From contig WFQZ01000279.1 in assembly GCA_015486785.1 (NCBI GenBank), positions 1 to 9,130 of the forward strand: a stretch of 9,130 bases of DNA, in the 5' to 3' direction. Positions 1-5,694 of the stretch are shown piece by piece (position 1 is the stretch's first letter; the number at the start of each line of letters is the position of its first letter). This DNA comes from Thermoflexales bacterium (GTDB lineage Bacteria > Chloroflexota > Anaerolineae > B4-G1 > SLSP01). Both the position numbers and the translations under genes were made by a program. The notes under the pieces are model-generated. The model did no database searches. It worked only from the letters and a program-made list of their open reading frames with translations, and was not told the DNA's origin.

Positions 1-26
1 GGTTGTTCTCTCTTCCGAAACGACAT
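1..26 (-). CDS. 5' end of a divergent gene, product unknown (partial)
   Basis: On the minus strand an ATG (complement of 24-26) is preceded by GGAGGT (complement of 31-36) with about 5 nt spacing, an excellent Shine-Dalgarno arrangement. Eight codons are open to the window edge (M-S-F-R-K-R-E-Q). The gene would be transcribed away from ffh, from the shared intergenic region. Too little is visible to name a product. The call rests only on the ribosome binding site and start, and on the lack of any convincing plus-strand gene here. Confidence 0.4.
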
Positions 27-108
27 GATCACCTCCGAATACAGACATCAATTGTGCCAGAGATTGTACGAATGGGACTCACTGGCTTCCGGCGAGCAAC
101 TACGGGAA

Positions 109-136
109 AGAATAGCATCTCTGGTGAAGGTGTCAA
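109..136 (-). promoter_or_regulatory. Candidate leftward promoter for the divergent gene
   Basis: On the minus strand there is a perfect TTGACA (complement of 131-136), 16 nt before TATTCT (complement of 109-114, 4 of 6 consensus bases). It would give a leader of about 75 nt before the minus-strand ATG at 26. The -35 box is strong and the -10 box weak, so this is tentative. The same TTGACA is one arm of a dyad at 131-147. Confidence 0.3.
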
Positions 137-147
137 TCACCTTGACA
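131..147. promoter_or_regulatory. Perfect dyad TGTCAA-N5-TTGACA, possible operator
   Basis: A 6-bp perfect inverted repeat (131-136 and 142-147, 5-nt spacer) lies between the divergent starts. Each arm reads as a consensus -35 hexamer on one strand. The right arm has no good -10 partner at 16-18 nt, so it may be an operator half-site rather than a second promoter. The function is inferred. Confidence 0.25.
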
Positions 148-161
148 GGGCGGGAAAATGG

Positions 162-189
162 TTGACGTATCATTGTTATCCGTTAGAAT
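162..189 (+). promoter_or_regulatory. Sigma70-type promoter of ffh
   Basis: TTGACG (162-167, 5 of 6 consensus bases) and TAGAAT (184-189, 5 of 6) are separated by 16 nt. Transcription would begin near 196, leaving a leader of roughly 18 nt that holds the GGAGG (202-206) for the ffh start at 214. The geometry fits a constitutive housekeeping promoter. Confidence 0.55.
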
Positions 190-213
190 GCCTCCGCTTA
201 TGGAGGTTGGTCA

Positions 214-1545
214 ATGCCGATGTTTGAGTCTTTGAGCCAAAAATTGCAAAACGTCTTCGCGGACTTGGGCAAACACGGAGTGTTGCGCGAGTCTGACGTG
301 AAGGCCGTGTTGCGCGAGATTCGTTTGGCCTTGCTCGAAGCGGATGTGAACTACAAGGTGGTCAAGGACTTTGTGGCCCGTGTCCGTGAAAAAGCCGTCG
401 GCGAGGAAGTTTCCCGTGCGCTCAACCCGGCGCAGCAGGTGGTGAAGATCGTCCATCAGGAGCTAATCACCACGCTGGGCGAGCCGGGGCGACTGGAACT
501 GAAGGGCAAAGCTCCATACGTGATTATGCTGGTGGGGCTGCAAGGGTCGGGTAAAACGACCACGGTGGCTAAGCTGGCTCTGCATTTGCGCTCCACGGGA
601 CACTATCCATTGATGGTGGCGGCGGACACGTACCGCCCGGCAGCCATCAAGCAATTGGAAGTGCTGGGGCGGCAGTTGGACATTCCGGTGTACAGCGACT
701 ACGGCAAGACCAAGCCGCCGGACATCTGCCGTGCGGGCGTGAACGAGGCTCGCAATCGCGGGGCCGATGTGGTGTTGCTGGATACGGCGGGGCGGCTGCA
801 AATAGATGACGCGATGATGGCGGAGTTGGAAGCCATCCGCGACAAAGTCCACCCGGTGGAAGTGCTGTTGGTGGCCGACGCCATGACCGGCCAAGAGGCG
901 GTTCACATCGCCGAGGGATTCCATCAACGGGTGGGGCTGACCGGGCTGATTCTGACCAAGGTTGATGGGGATGCGCGTGGCGGGGCGGCGATCAGCATGC
1001 GGGCCGTCACCGGCGTGCCCATCAAATTCCTGGGCACGGGCGAGAAAGTCAGCGCTTTGGAGCAGTTTTACCCGGATCGGCTGGCCTCCCGCATCTTGGG
1101 CAAAGGCGATGTGCTCAGCCTGATCGAGAAAGCCGAAGCCGCTTACGATCAACAGCAAGCGGAAGAGATGGAGCGCAAATTGCGCCAGGGTCAATTTGAC
1201 CTGGAGGATTTTTTGAACAACTTGCGTCAAGTGCGCAAGATGGGCCCGCTGGATGAGCTAATGGGGATGGTGCCGGGGATGGAGCAGTTGCTGCGCGGAC
1301 AGAAGATTGACCGCGCGAAGACCGAGGCCGAGTTGAAGCGCACCGAGGCCATCATCCTCTCAATGACGCCGTTGGAGCGACATAACCCGCGCATCCTCAA
1401 CGGCAGCCGGAAACGGCGCGTCGCCGCCGGGAGCGGCACGACGGTGCAACAAGTGAATCAGTTGCTTTCGCAGTACCGGCAAATGAGGAAGCTCATCAAG
1501 CGTATGAATCAGGGAAAGTTACGCGGATTGCCGCGTTTCTTTTAA
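214..1545 (+). CDS. ffh: Signal recognition particle GTPase Ffh (SRP54)
   Basis: This is the protein subunit of the bacterial signal recognition particle. It binds 4.5S/6S RNA, recognises hydrophobic signal sequences leaving the ribosome and docks with FtsY at the membrane. At 443 aa it has normal length. The N domain spans about residues 1-85. The G domain holds G1 GLQGSGKTT (108-116), DTYRPAA (138-144), DTAGR (190-194) and TKVDGDARGG (248-257). The M domain, from about 325, contains a Met-rich segment (343-356) and the RNA-binding stretch with SGTTVQQVNQLL (407-418). GGAGG at 202-206 sits 7 nt before the ATG at 214; an in-frame ATG at 220 is an alternative. The gene is complete. A hairpin with a T-rich tail lies in its last codons and may separate it from rpsP. 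Confidence 0.97.
   Translation: MPMFESLSQKLQNVFADLGKHGVLRESDVKAVLREIRLALLEADVNYKVVKDFVARVREKAVGEEVSRALNPAQQVVKIVHQELITTLGEPGRLELKGKAPYVIMLVGLQGSGKTTTVAKLALHLRSTGHYPLMVAADTYRPAAIKQLEVLGRQLDIPVYSDYGKTKPPDICRAGVNEARNRGADVVLLDTAGRLQIDDAMMAELEAIRDKVHPVEVLLVADAMTGQEAVHIAEGFHQRVGLTGLILTKVDGDARGGAAISMRAVTGVPIKFLGTGEKVSALEQFYPDRLASRILGKGDVLSLIEKAEAAYDQQQAEEMERKLRQGQFDLEDFLNNLRQVRKMGPLDELMGMVPGMEQLLRGQKIDRAKTEAELKRTEAIILSMTPLERHNPRILNGSRKRRVAAGSGTTVQQVNQLLSQYRQMRKLIKRMNQGKLRGLPRFF
1521..1543 (+). terminator. Terminator-like hairpin inside the 3' end of ffh
   Basis: ACGCGG (1521-1526) and CCGCGT (1531-1536) form a perfect GC-rich 6-bp stem with an ATTG loop. The T-rich run TTTCTTTT (1536-1543) follows and runs into the TAA stop (1543-1545). 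This has the form of a short intrinsic terminator or attenuator built into the last codons of ffh. The stem is short, so partial read-through into rpsP is likely. Confidence 0.45.
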
Positions 1546-1547
1546 GT

Positions 1548-1595
1548 AAGTGCGAGTTCGCCACCGCCAACGCGCTGGGAACTCATCAGCCACTT
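1548..1595 (+). other. Nested inverted repeats in the ffh-rpsP spacer
   Basis: The 82-nt spacer contains an outer pair AAGTG (1548-1552)/CACTT (1591-1595) and an inner pair GAGTTC (1554-1559)/GAACTC (1579-1584). Together they could fold into a leader structure just upstream of the rpsP ribosome binding site. The arms are short, so folding is uncertain. No clear promoter is seen in the spacer. Confidence 0.25.
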
Positions 1596-1627
1596 CCTTA
1601 ACATCATCTACGTAAGGCAGGAGGAAT

Positions 1628-1996
1628 ATGCTAAGAATAAGATTACGTCGAGTTGGTCGGAAAAAGCAGCCGAGCTACCGCATCGTGGTAGCGGAGCGAT
1701 CAATGCCACGCGATGGCCGGTTTGTGGAGATCATCGGGTTCTACAATCCACGCACCGAGCCGGAAACGGTGAAGATCCAAGAGGATCGCGCCCTGCATTG
1801 GCTTTCGGTGGGCGCACAGCCGAGCGATGCTGTGCAGCGTCTGTTCAATAAGTACGGGGTGACGGAGCGTTTTAACGAGCTGAAGTCTCCGGCGACAGCG
1901 GAACAGAGTGCAGAGCCAGCGGAGCCGGAAACTCCGCCGGAGGTTCAGCCGGAAGAGACACCGGCGGAATCGCCAGCCGAGGAAACGGCGGCCTAG
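1628..1996 (+). CDS. rpsP: 30S ribosomal protein S16 with acidic C-terminal tail
   Basis: S16 is a primary-binding protein of the small ribosomal subunit that stabilises the 16S rRNA 5' and central domains. Residues 1-85 carry the family pattern, with MLRIRLRRVGRKKQPSYRIV at the start, then PRDGRFVEIIGFYNP (27-41) and DRALHWLSVGAQPSDAVQRL (53-72). Family members are usually 75-90 aa. This one is 122 aa, because about 35 residues of Pro, Glu, Ala and Thr (about 88-122) are added at the C-terminus, probably disordered and acidic. AGGAGGA (1619-1625) gives a strong ribosome binding site for the ATG. It lies between ffh and khpA, as in many bacteria. Confidence 0.96.
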   Translation: MLRIRLRRVGRKKQPSYRIVVAERSMPRDGRFVEIIGFYNPRTEPETVKIQEDRALHWLSVGAQPSDAVQRLFNKYGVTERFNELKSPATAEQSAEPAEPETPPEVQPEETPAESPAEETAA

Positions 1997-2069
1997 GCTT
2001 TCACAAGTCATCTGTTGCCAGTCCCGTTACTTCTTCTTTCATTTCCTAACTATTTAAGGAGGAACCACA

Positions 2070-2306
2070 ATGTCAACTGTTAAAGATCTGGTAGAGTACA
2101 TCGTCAAATCCCTGGCGGATGAGCCAGATGAAGTTTCACTGTCTGAGATTGAAGGAGGAACTTCCATCGTCCTCGAACTACGGGTAGCACCAGGGGACAT
2201 GGGACGGATGATCGGGCGCGAGGGGCGGACCATCAACGCGATGCGTTCTTTGGCCCGTGTCCTGGGCGCGAAGCAAGGCAAGAAGGTTACGCTGGAGATA
2301 GTCTAG
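2070..2306 (+). CDS. khpA: KH-domain RNA-binding protein KhpA
   Basis: This small single-KH RNA-binding protein (78 aa) matches the bacterial KhpA/YlqC family, which lies almost invariably between rpsP and rimM. In studied Gram-positives KhpA pairs with KhpB (Jag/EloR) and affects RNA metabolism and cell elongation; that role is family knowledge, not visible here. The KH nucleic-acid-binding loop is clear: G-R-M-I-G-R-E-G-R-T-I at residues 45-55, containing the GxxG turn G49-R-E-G52. TAAGGAGGA just before the ATG is a strong ribosome binding site. The 73-nt spacer from rpsP is pyrimidine-rich. The stop codon is 2 nt before the rimM start, which indicates co-translation. Confidence 0.93.
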   Translation: MSTVKDLVEYIVKSLADEPDEVSLSEIEGGTSIVLELRVAPGDMGRMIGREGRTINAMRSLARVLGAKQGKKVTLEIV

Positions 2307-2319
2307 GGATGCCCCCTAG
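2303..2319 (+). promoter_or_regulatory. Small hairpin presenting the rimM start codon in its loop
   Basis: CTAGGG (2303-2308) and CCCTAG (2314-2319) are perfect complements. The 5-nt loop ATGCC carries the rimM initiation codon. The khpA stop codon lies in the left arm. Such a structure could limit initiation until the khpA ribosome opens it. The pairing is read directly; the regulatory role is inferred. Confidence 0.35.
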
Positions 2320-2878
2320 GGACATCACTCCAAAGTCAACCATCAACCAAGGCTCAGGTGTTCCCTCACGGGACCCTGAGCCTCGTTATTTAGCGGTAGG
2401 ACGCATCCTGCGACCGCACGGGGTGCGCGGCGAGTTGCGGGCGGAGATTCTTACCGATTTCCCGGAGCGGTTAGCCGAGATGGAAGCGGTGTACATCGGC
2501 CCGCAGCATCGGCGATACGCGCTGACGGGCGTGCGTTTCCATCAAGGCGCGATGTTGCTGCGCGTAGAGGGTTGCGAGAGCCGCAACGAGGCCGAGGCTT
2601 TGCGCGGGGCACTGGTGGAAATCCCCCTTGAGCAAGCCGCGCCGCTGGCGGAAGGCGAGTATTACCATTTCCAACTGGTGGGCCTGACGGTGGTCAGCGA
2701 TGAGGATGAGCCGCTGGGAGAGATCGTGGAGGTGCTTTCGCCGCCGGGCGCGAACGATGTGTACGTCGTCCACGGTCCACGGGGCGAGATTCTGCTGCCG
2801 GCGATCAAGGACGTGGTGCTGGAGATGGATTTTGATGCGCGGCGGATGATCGTGCATCTATTGCCCGGTCTGGTGTGA
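2309..2878 (+). CDS. rimM: Ribosome maturation factor RimM
   Basis: RimM binds S19 and assists late 16S rRNA 3'-domain processing of the 30S subunit. The N-terminal RimM domain begins at about residue 27 with YLAVGRILRPHGVRGELR (27-44), and the PRC-barrel domain covers about 115-187, with EYYHFQLVGLTV near its start and LLPAIKDVV at 162-170. The protein is 189 aa. The first 26 residues are an extension without family character, but no other ATG, GTG or TTG precedes the conserved core, so the ATG at 2309 is the only usable start. It lies 2 nt after khpA. The ribosome binding site is weak (GGAG at 2294-2297, inside khpA). The extension encodes a strong hairpin. In many genomes trmD and rplS follow; here dprA starts 4 nt after the stop. 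Confidence 0.95.
   Translation: MPPRDITPKSTINQGSGVPSRDPEPRYLAVGRILRPHGVRGELRAEILTDFPERLAEMEAVYIGPQHRRYALTGVRFHQGAMLLRVEGCESRNEAEALRGALVEIPLEQAAPLAEGEYYHFQLVGLTVVSDEDEPLGEIVEVLSPPGANDVYVVHGPRGEILLPAIKDVVLEMDFDARRMIVHLLPGLV
2350..2391 (+). terminator. Strong hairpin in the first codons of rimM, attenuator-like
   Basis: AGGCTCAGG (2350-2358) pairs perfectly with CCTGAGCCT (2375-2383). Inside it TCCC (2362-2365) pairs with GGGA (2370-2373) around a TCAC loop. The T-rich stretch CGTTATTT (2384-2391) follows. This is the strongest RNA hairpin I can see in the window and has a terminator-like tail, yet it lies inside the coding extension of rimM. It could be an attenuator disrupted by translating ribosomes. 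Confidence 0.45.
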
Positions 2879-2881
2879 GTT

Positions 2882-3964
2882 ATGGACGAGTTGCGCTATT
2901 GGGTCGGCTTCAATCTGGTGCAAGGCATCGGCCCAATGCGCCTCAAGGCTCTGCTGGCGGCTTTCGGCGATATTCGCAGCGCGTGGGAGGCCCCGGAATC
3001 CGCGTTGCGGGCCGTGGGATTGGAGCGACGGGCACGGCGCAACTTGCTGCGGGTGCGCCACAGCGAGGATTTGGACGTGCATCTGCGGCGCATCGAGCAG
3101 GCTGGAGCTTACGCGCTCACGTGGGACGATCCGGCCTACCCGGCACTCCTGCGGCAGCTCCCCGACGCCCCGCCGATCCTCTACGTGCGCGGCGAGATCA
3201 CGCCCGCCGACGAGTGGGGCGTGGCGCTGGTCGGCACACGCAAGGCGACCGTCTACGGGCGCGAGGTGGCGCACCGCCTGGGGCGCGACCTGGCACAGCA
3301 CAACGTCACGGTGGTCAGCGGACTGGCGCGGGGGATTGATGGGGTATCCCATCGCGCCGCGCTGGAGGCCGGCGGGCGCACCATCGCCGTGCTCGGCTCC
3401 GGCGTGGACGTGATCTATCCGGCGGAGCATCGCCGCTTGGCCGAGGACATCGTGCAGCACGGAGCGGTGGTCAGCAGCTACGCGATGGGCACGCCGCCCG
3501 AAGCGGCCAACTTCCCGCCACGCAATCGCATCATCAGCGGGCTGAGCCTGGGCGTAGTGGTGATCGAAGCCGGGTTGCGCAGCGGGGCGTTGATCACGGC
3601 GGATTTCGCCGCCGATTACGGGCGGGAGGTCTTCGCCGTGCCGGGCAGCATCCTCAGCCCGTCCTCTCAGGGGAGCAATCGCCTGTTGCGCGATGGGGCC
3701 GCCGTGGTCACGGAAGTCCGCGACATTTTGGAAACGCTGCACCTGGATCAACTGGCGGAGAAACAGTTGGCCCGCGAGGTACTCCCCGCAAACGCCACCG
3801 AGGCCGCGCTCTGGGAGCAGCTCCAGGCCGAGCCGCGCCACGTGGACGCACTGGCCCGCGCGGTCAAGCTGCCCGTGGGGGTCGTCAACAGCACGCTGGT
3901 CATGATGGAACTCAAGGGAATGGTGCGCCAGGTCGCCCCGCTGCAATACGTCCGCGCCCGCTAA
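2882..3964 (+). CDS. dprA: DNA-processing protein DprA (Smf)
   Basis: DprA protects incoming single-stranded DNA and loads RecA during natural transformation, acting in the cytosol. The protein is 360 aa, a usual length. An N-terminal helix-hairpin-helix/SAM-like region spans about 6-75. The Rossmann-fold core follows with VGTR (117-120), SGLARGID (146-153), VLGSGVDVIYP (170-180), FPPRNRIISG (211-220), SGALITA (234-240) and QGSNRLL (263-269). A C-terminal winged helix spans about 305-360. All signature motifs are intact. The ATG lies 3 nt after rimM and lacks a clear Shine-Dalgarno sequence, so translation probably depends on coupling to rimM. Presence of dprA alone does not prove competence, since the gene is widespread. 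Confidence 0.96.
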   Translation: MDELRYWVGFNLVQGIGPMRLKALLAAFGDIRSAWEAPESALRAVGLERRARRNLLRVRHSEDLDVHLRRIEQAGAYALTWDDPAYPALLRQLPDAPPILYVRGEITPADEWGVALVGTRKATVYGREVAHRLGRDLAQHNVTVVSGLARGIDGVSHRAALEAGGRTIAVLGSGVDVIYPAEHRRLAEDIVQHGAVVSSYAMGTPPEAANFPPRNRIISGLSLGVVVIEAGLRSGALITADFAADYGREVFAVPGSILSPSSQGSNRLLRDGAAVVTEVRDILETLHLDQLAEKQLAREVLPANATEAALWEQLQAEPRHVDALARAVKLPVGVVNSTLVMMELKGMVRQVAPLQYVRAR

Positions 3965-3983
3965 ACCCTCAAGGAGGCTTCTG

Positions 3984-4616
3984 ATGAAGGACACGCTGTT
4001 ATTGGCTTCAGGATTCTTCTGGATGGCGACGTACATTATGCTCATCCGCCGGGACTTCCTGGATCGCACTTACGGGATGCCTCTGGCTGCTTTGAGTGCC
4101 AACATCGCCTGGGAGTTTATCTTCACGTTCCTCTATCCGCAATATCATCCCCAACTCTACGTGAACTTCGTATGGTTCATCCTTGATGCGATCATCGTGT
4201 TTCAGTTTTGGAAGTTCGGGCGGCGGGAGCTGGACTTTTTACCGGACGGCTGGTTTGTCCCGATGGGGATTTTGGCCCTGGTTACCGGATTCCTGGCGGT
4301 GCTGCTCATCTCGCTGCAATTCAACGACTTCGACGGGGCCTACGCCGCCTTCGGACAGAATTTGATGATGTCCATCCTGTTCGTGGTGATGGCGTTCCGG
4401 CGCAGCGATCTGCGCGGACAGTCGCTCTACATCGCCATTGCCAAAATGCTGGGGACGGCCTTCGCCTCGCTGGCCTTCGCGCTGTTCCCGCACCATTTCC
4501 GGGGGCCGCTGCCAATCTTTTTGTACCTAGGGATTTTGGTGTATGATTGGCTCTACATCCTGGTTGTTTACCAGAAAAGCCGCGCCCTGGGATTGAACCC
4601 CTGGAAACGATGGTGA
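3984..4616 (+). CDS. Seven-helix membrane protein, Pyr4/PaxB-type terpene cyclase-like
   Basis: This 210-aa integral membrane protein has about seven hydrophobic segments (roughly 5-20, 35-50, 58-77, 91-112, 124-138, 145-168, 175-197) and no signal peptide. Its layout matches the Pyr4/PaxB/AtmB family of membrane terpene cyclases. Near the N-terminus is the block Y-G-M-P-L-A-A-L-S-A-N-I-A-W-E-F (30-45), and near the C-terminus an aromatic-rich V-Y-D-W-L-Y (186-191). In Pyr4 a Glu in the N-x-x-W-E-F block and an Asp in the last helix protonate the epoxide or alkene; the equivalents here are E44 and D188. AAGGAGG (3970-3976) supports the start at 3984. The gene follows dprA by 19 nt and overlaps the HD gene by 7 nt. 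No prenyltransferase or epoxidase is nearby, so a cyclase activity is inferred. It could be a family member with another lipid-related role. Confidence 0.6.
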   Translation: MKDTLLLASGFFWMATYIMLIRRDFLDRTYGMPLAALSANIAWEFIFTFLYPQYHPQLYVNFVWFILDAIIVFQFWKFGRRELDFLPDGWFVPMGILALVTGFLAVLLISLQFNDFDGAYAAFGQNLMMSILFVVMAFRRSDLRGQSLYIAIAKMLGTAFASLAFALFPHHFRGPLPIFLYLGILVYDWLYILVVYQKSRALGLNPWKRW

Positions 4617-5185
4617 GCGATTACTTCCGCATCATTCATCGCTACATTCCACCCGATTCGCCCACCTACGCGGTTTATCTGCCTCACGTGGCGGCGGTAA
4701 CGGCCAAGGCACTGCGCCTGGCCCATCGGATGGGGCTGGATGAAGCGCAATTGCGCTTCATTGAGGAGGCGGCGATGTTGCACGACATCGGCATTGTGCG
4801 GGTGCATGCTCCGCAACTGGGATGCAACGGCGATCTGCCTTACCTGGCGCATCTGCTGGAGGGACGGCGCATCTTGGAGGCGGAAGGGCTGACGGCTCAC
4901 GCGCTGGTGGCCGAGCGGCACGTCAGCGTGGGGATTTTGCGGGACGAGGTGTTGGCTCAAGGCTTGCCGCTGCCGCCCCGCGACTTCGTCCCGCAGACGC
5001 TGGAGGAGCGGTTGATCAGTTGGGCAGATCTCTTCTTCAGCAAGAAGCCGGGGGAGTTGTGGCGGGAGCTATCGTTAGCCGAAGCACGGCGGCGCGTGGG
5101 GAAGTACGGCCCCCGTCAGCAGCACACTTTTGATGCCTGGCGGGCGGAGTTCGCGCCTTACGAGTGCGACAAGGAGGCCAGATGA
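4610..5185 (+). CDS. HD-domain metal-dependent hydrolase
   Basis: This 191-aa soluble protein belongs to the HD phosphohydrolase superfamily. The metal ligands are all present: H26, the H58-D59 doublet in AAMLHDIGI (54-62), and D140 in ISWADLFFSK (136-145). H104 in AERHVSVG (101-108) is an added conserved His. The ERH-x-x-x-G and A-D-x-F-F-S-K blocks are typical of an uncharacterised bacterial HD subfamily, so the substrate is unknown; a phosphomonoester or nucleotide is likely. I chose the ATG at 4610, which overlaps the previous gene's end by 7 nt (ATGGTGA). The open frame extends upstream to 4547, but that stretch lies inside the membrane gene and has no HD-family character. GTG at 4613 is an alternative. 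The stop overlaps the mobB start (ATGA). Confidence 0.85.
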   Translation: MVSDYFRIIHRYIPPDSPTYAVYLPHVAAVTAKALRLAHRMGLDEAQLRFIEEAAMLHDIGIVRVHAPQLGCNGDLPYLAHLLEGRRILEAEGLTAHALVAERHVSVGILRDEVLAQGLPLPPRDFVPQTLEERLISWADLFFSKKPGELWRELSLAEARRRVGKYGPRQQHTFDAWRAEFAPYECDKEAR

Positions 5186-5694
5186 CCACCCATCTTCCGG
5201 TGATCGCTTTTGTGGGACGCTCCAACAGCGGGAAGACCACGCTACTGGTCAAGCTGCTACCGGAACTGCGGCGGCGCGGCTATCGGATCGCTGTGGTCAA
5301 ACACACGCGCCATCGCGGGGTGGAGACGGACGCGCCGGGCAAGGACACCCGCAAGCTGTGGGACGCCGGGGCAGAGCACACAGTCCTTTGCACACCGGAT
5401 CGCATCGTCCACACGCGCCGCGTGCGGAGTGAGCCACCGCTGGAGGAGATTTTGCGCGAACTTCGCGGGGTAGACCTGGTGATTCTGGAAGGTTTCAAAC
5501 AAACGGCAGTGCCCAAGATCGAAGTGGTGCGGGCGGAGCGCAGTCCACAACTCATTGCCGGGCTGACGGAGCGGATCGCTTGCGTCACCGACGTTGCAGG
5601 GCTGACGTGTATCGGGCCACGTTTCGGGTTTGACGAGATTGAGCGGCTGGCTTCTTTCATCGAGGTGCACTGTGGGCTACTGGCGCGAGATTGA
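5182..5694 (+). CDS. mobB: Molybdopterin-guanine dinucleotide biosynthesis protein MobB
   Basis: MobB is a GTP-binding P-loop protein that assists MobA in attaching GMP to molybdopterin, giving the bis-MGD cofactor. The protein is 170 aa, normal for the family. It shows Walker A GRSNSGKTT (12-20), the MobB block VVKHTRHR (38-45) followed by D50 and D55-T-R-K-L-W-D-A-G-A (55-64), and VILEGFKQ (100-107) followed by PKIEVVR (111-117). AAGGAGG (5171-5177) lies 4 nt before the ATG at 5182. A GTG at 5164 would add six residues but lacks that site. It overlaps the HD gene by 4 nt and the archease gene by 23 nt. No other Mo-cofactor genes or molybdoenzymes are in the window. Confidence 0.93.
   Translation: MTTHLPVIAFVGRSNSGKTTLLVKLLPELRRRGYRIAVVKHTRHRGVETDAPGKDTRKLWDAGAEHTVLCTPDRIVHTRRVRSEPPLEEILRELRGVDLVILEGFKQTAVPKIEVVRAERSPQLIAGLTERIACVTDVAGLTCIGPRFGFDEIERLASFIEVHCGLLARD

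Noticed and set aside
1..213. Possible SRP RNA (4.5S) gene next to ffh
   Set aside because: I looked for the conserved GGAAG-tetraloop and symmetric-loop region of SRP RNA and did not find it.
3..227. 74-aa open frame upstream of ffh
   Set aside because: TTG start, no ribosome binding site, no family resemblance, and it overlaps the ffh promoter and start.
463..1230. 255-aa open frame antisense to ffh
   Set aside because: Shadow of ffh, which has every SRP GTPase motif on the plus strand; the antisense protein has no domain character.
2875..3339. 154-aa open frame overlapping the dprA start in another frame
   Set aside because: Arg/Gly/Ala-rich shadow of dprA; dprA is intact in its own frame.
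2858..4069. 403-aa open frame antisense to dprA
   Set aside because: It mirrors a clear dprA gene in GC-rich DNA; the translation is rich in His, Arg and Gln and matches no family.
4547..4609. Longer N-terminus for the HD protein
   Set aside because: The extra residues translate the last part of the membrane gene out of frame and lack family similarity.
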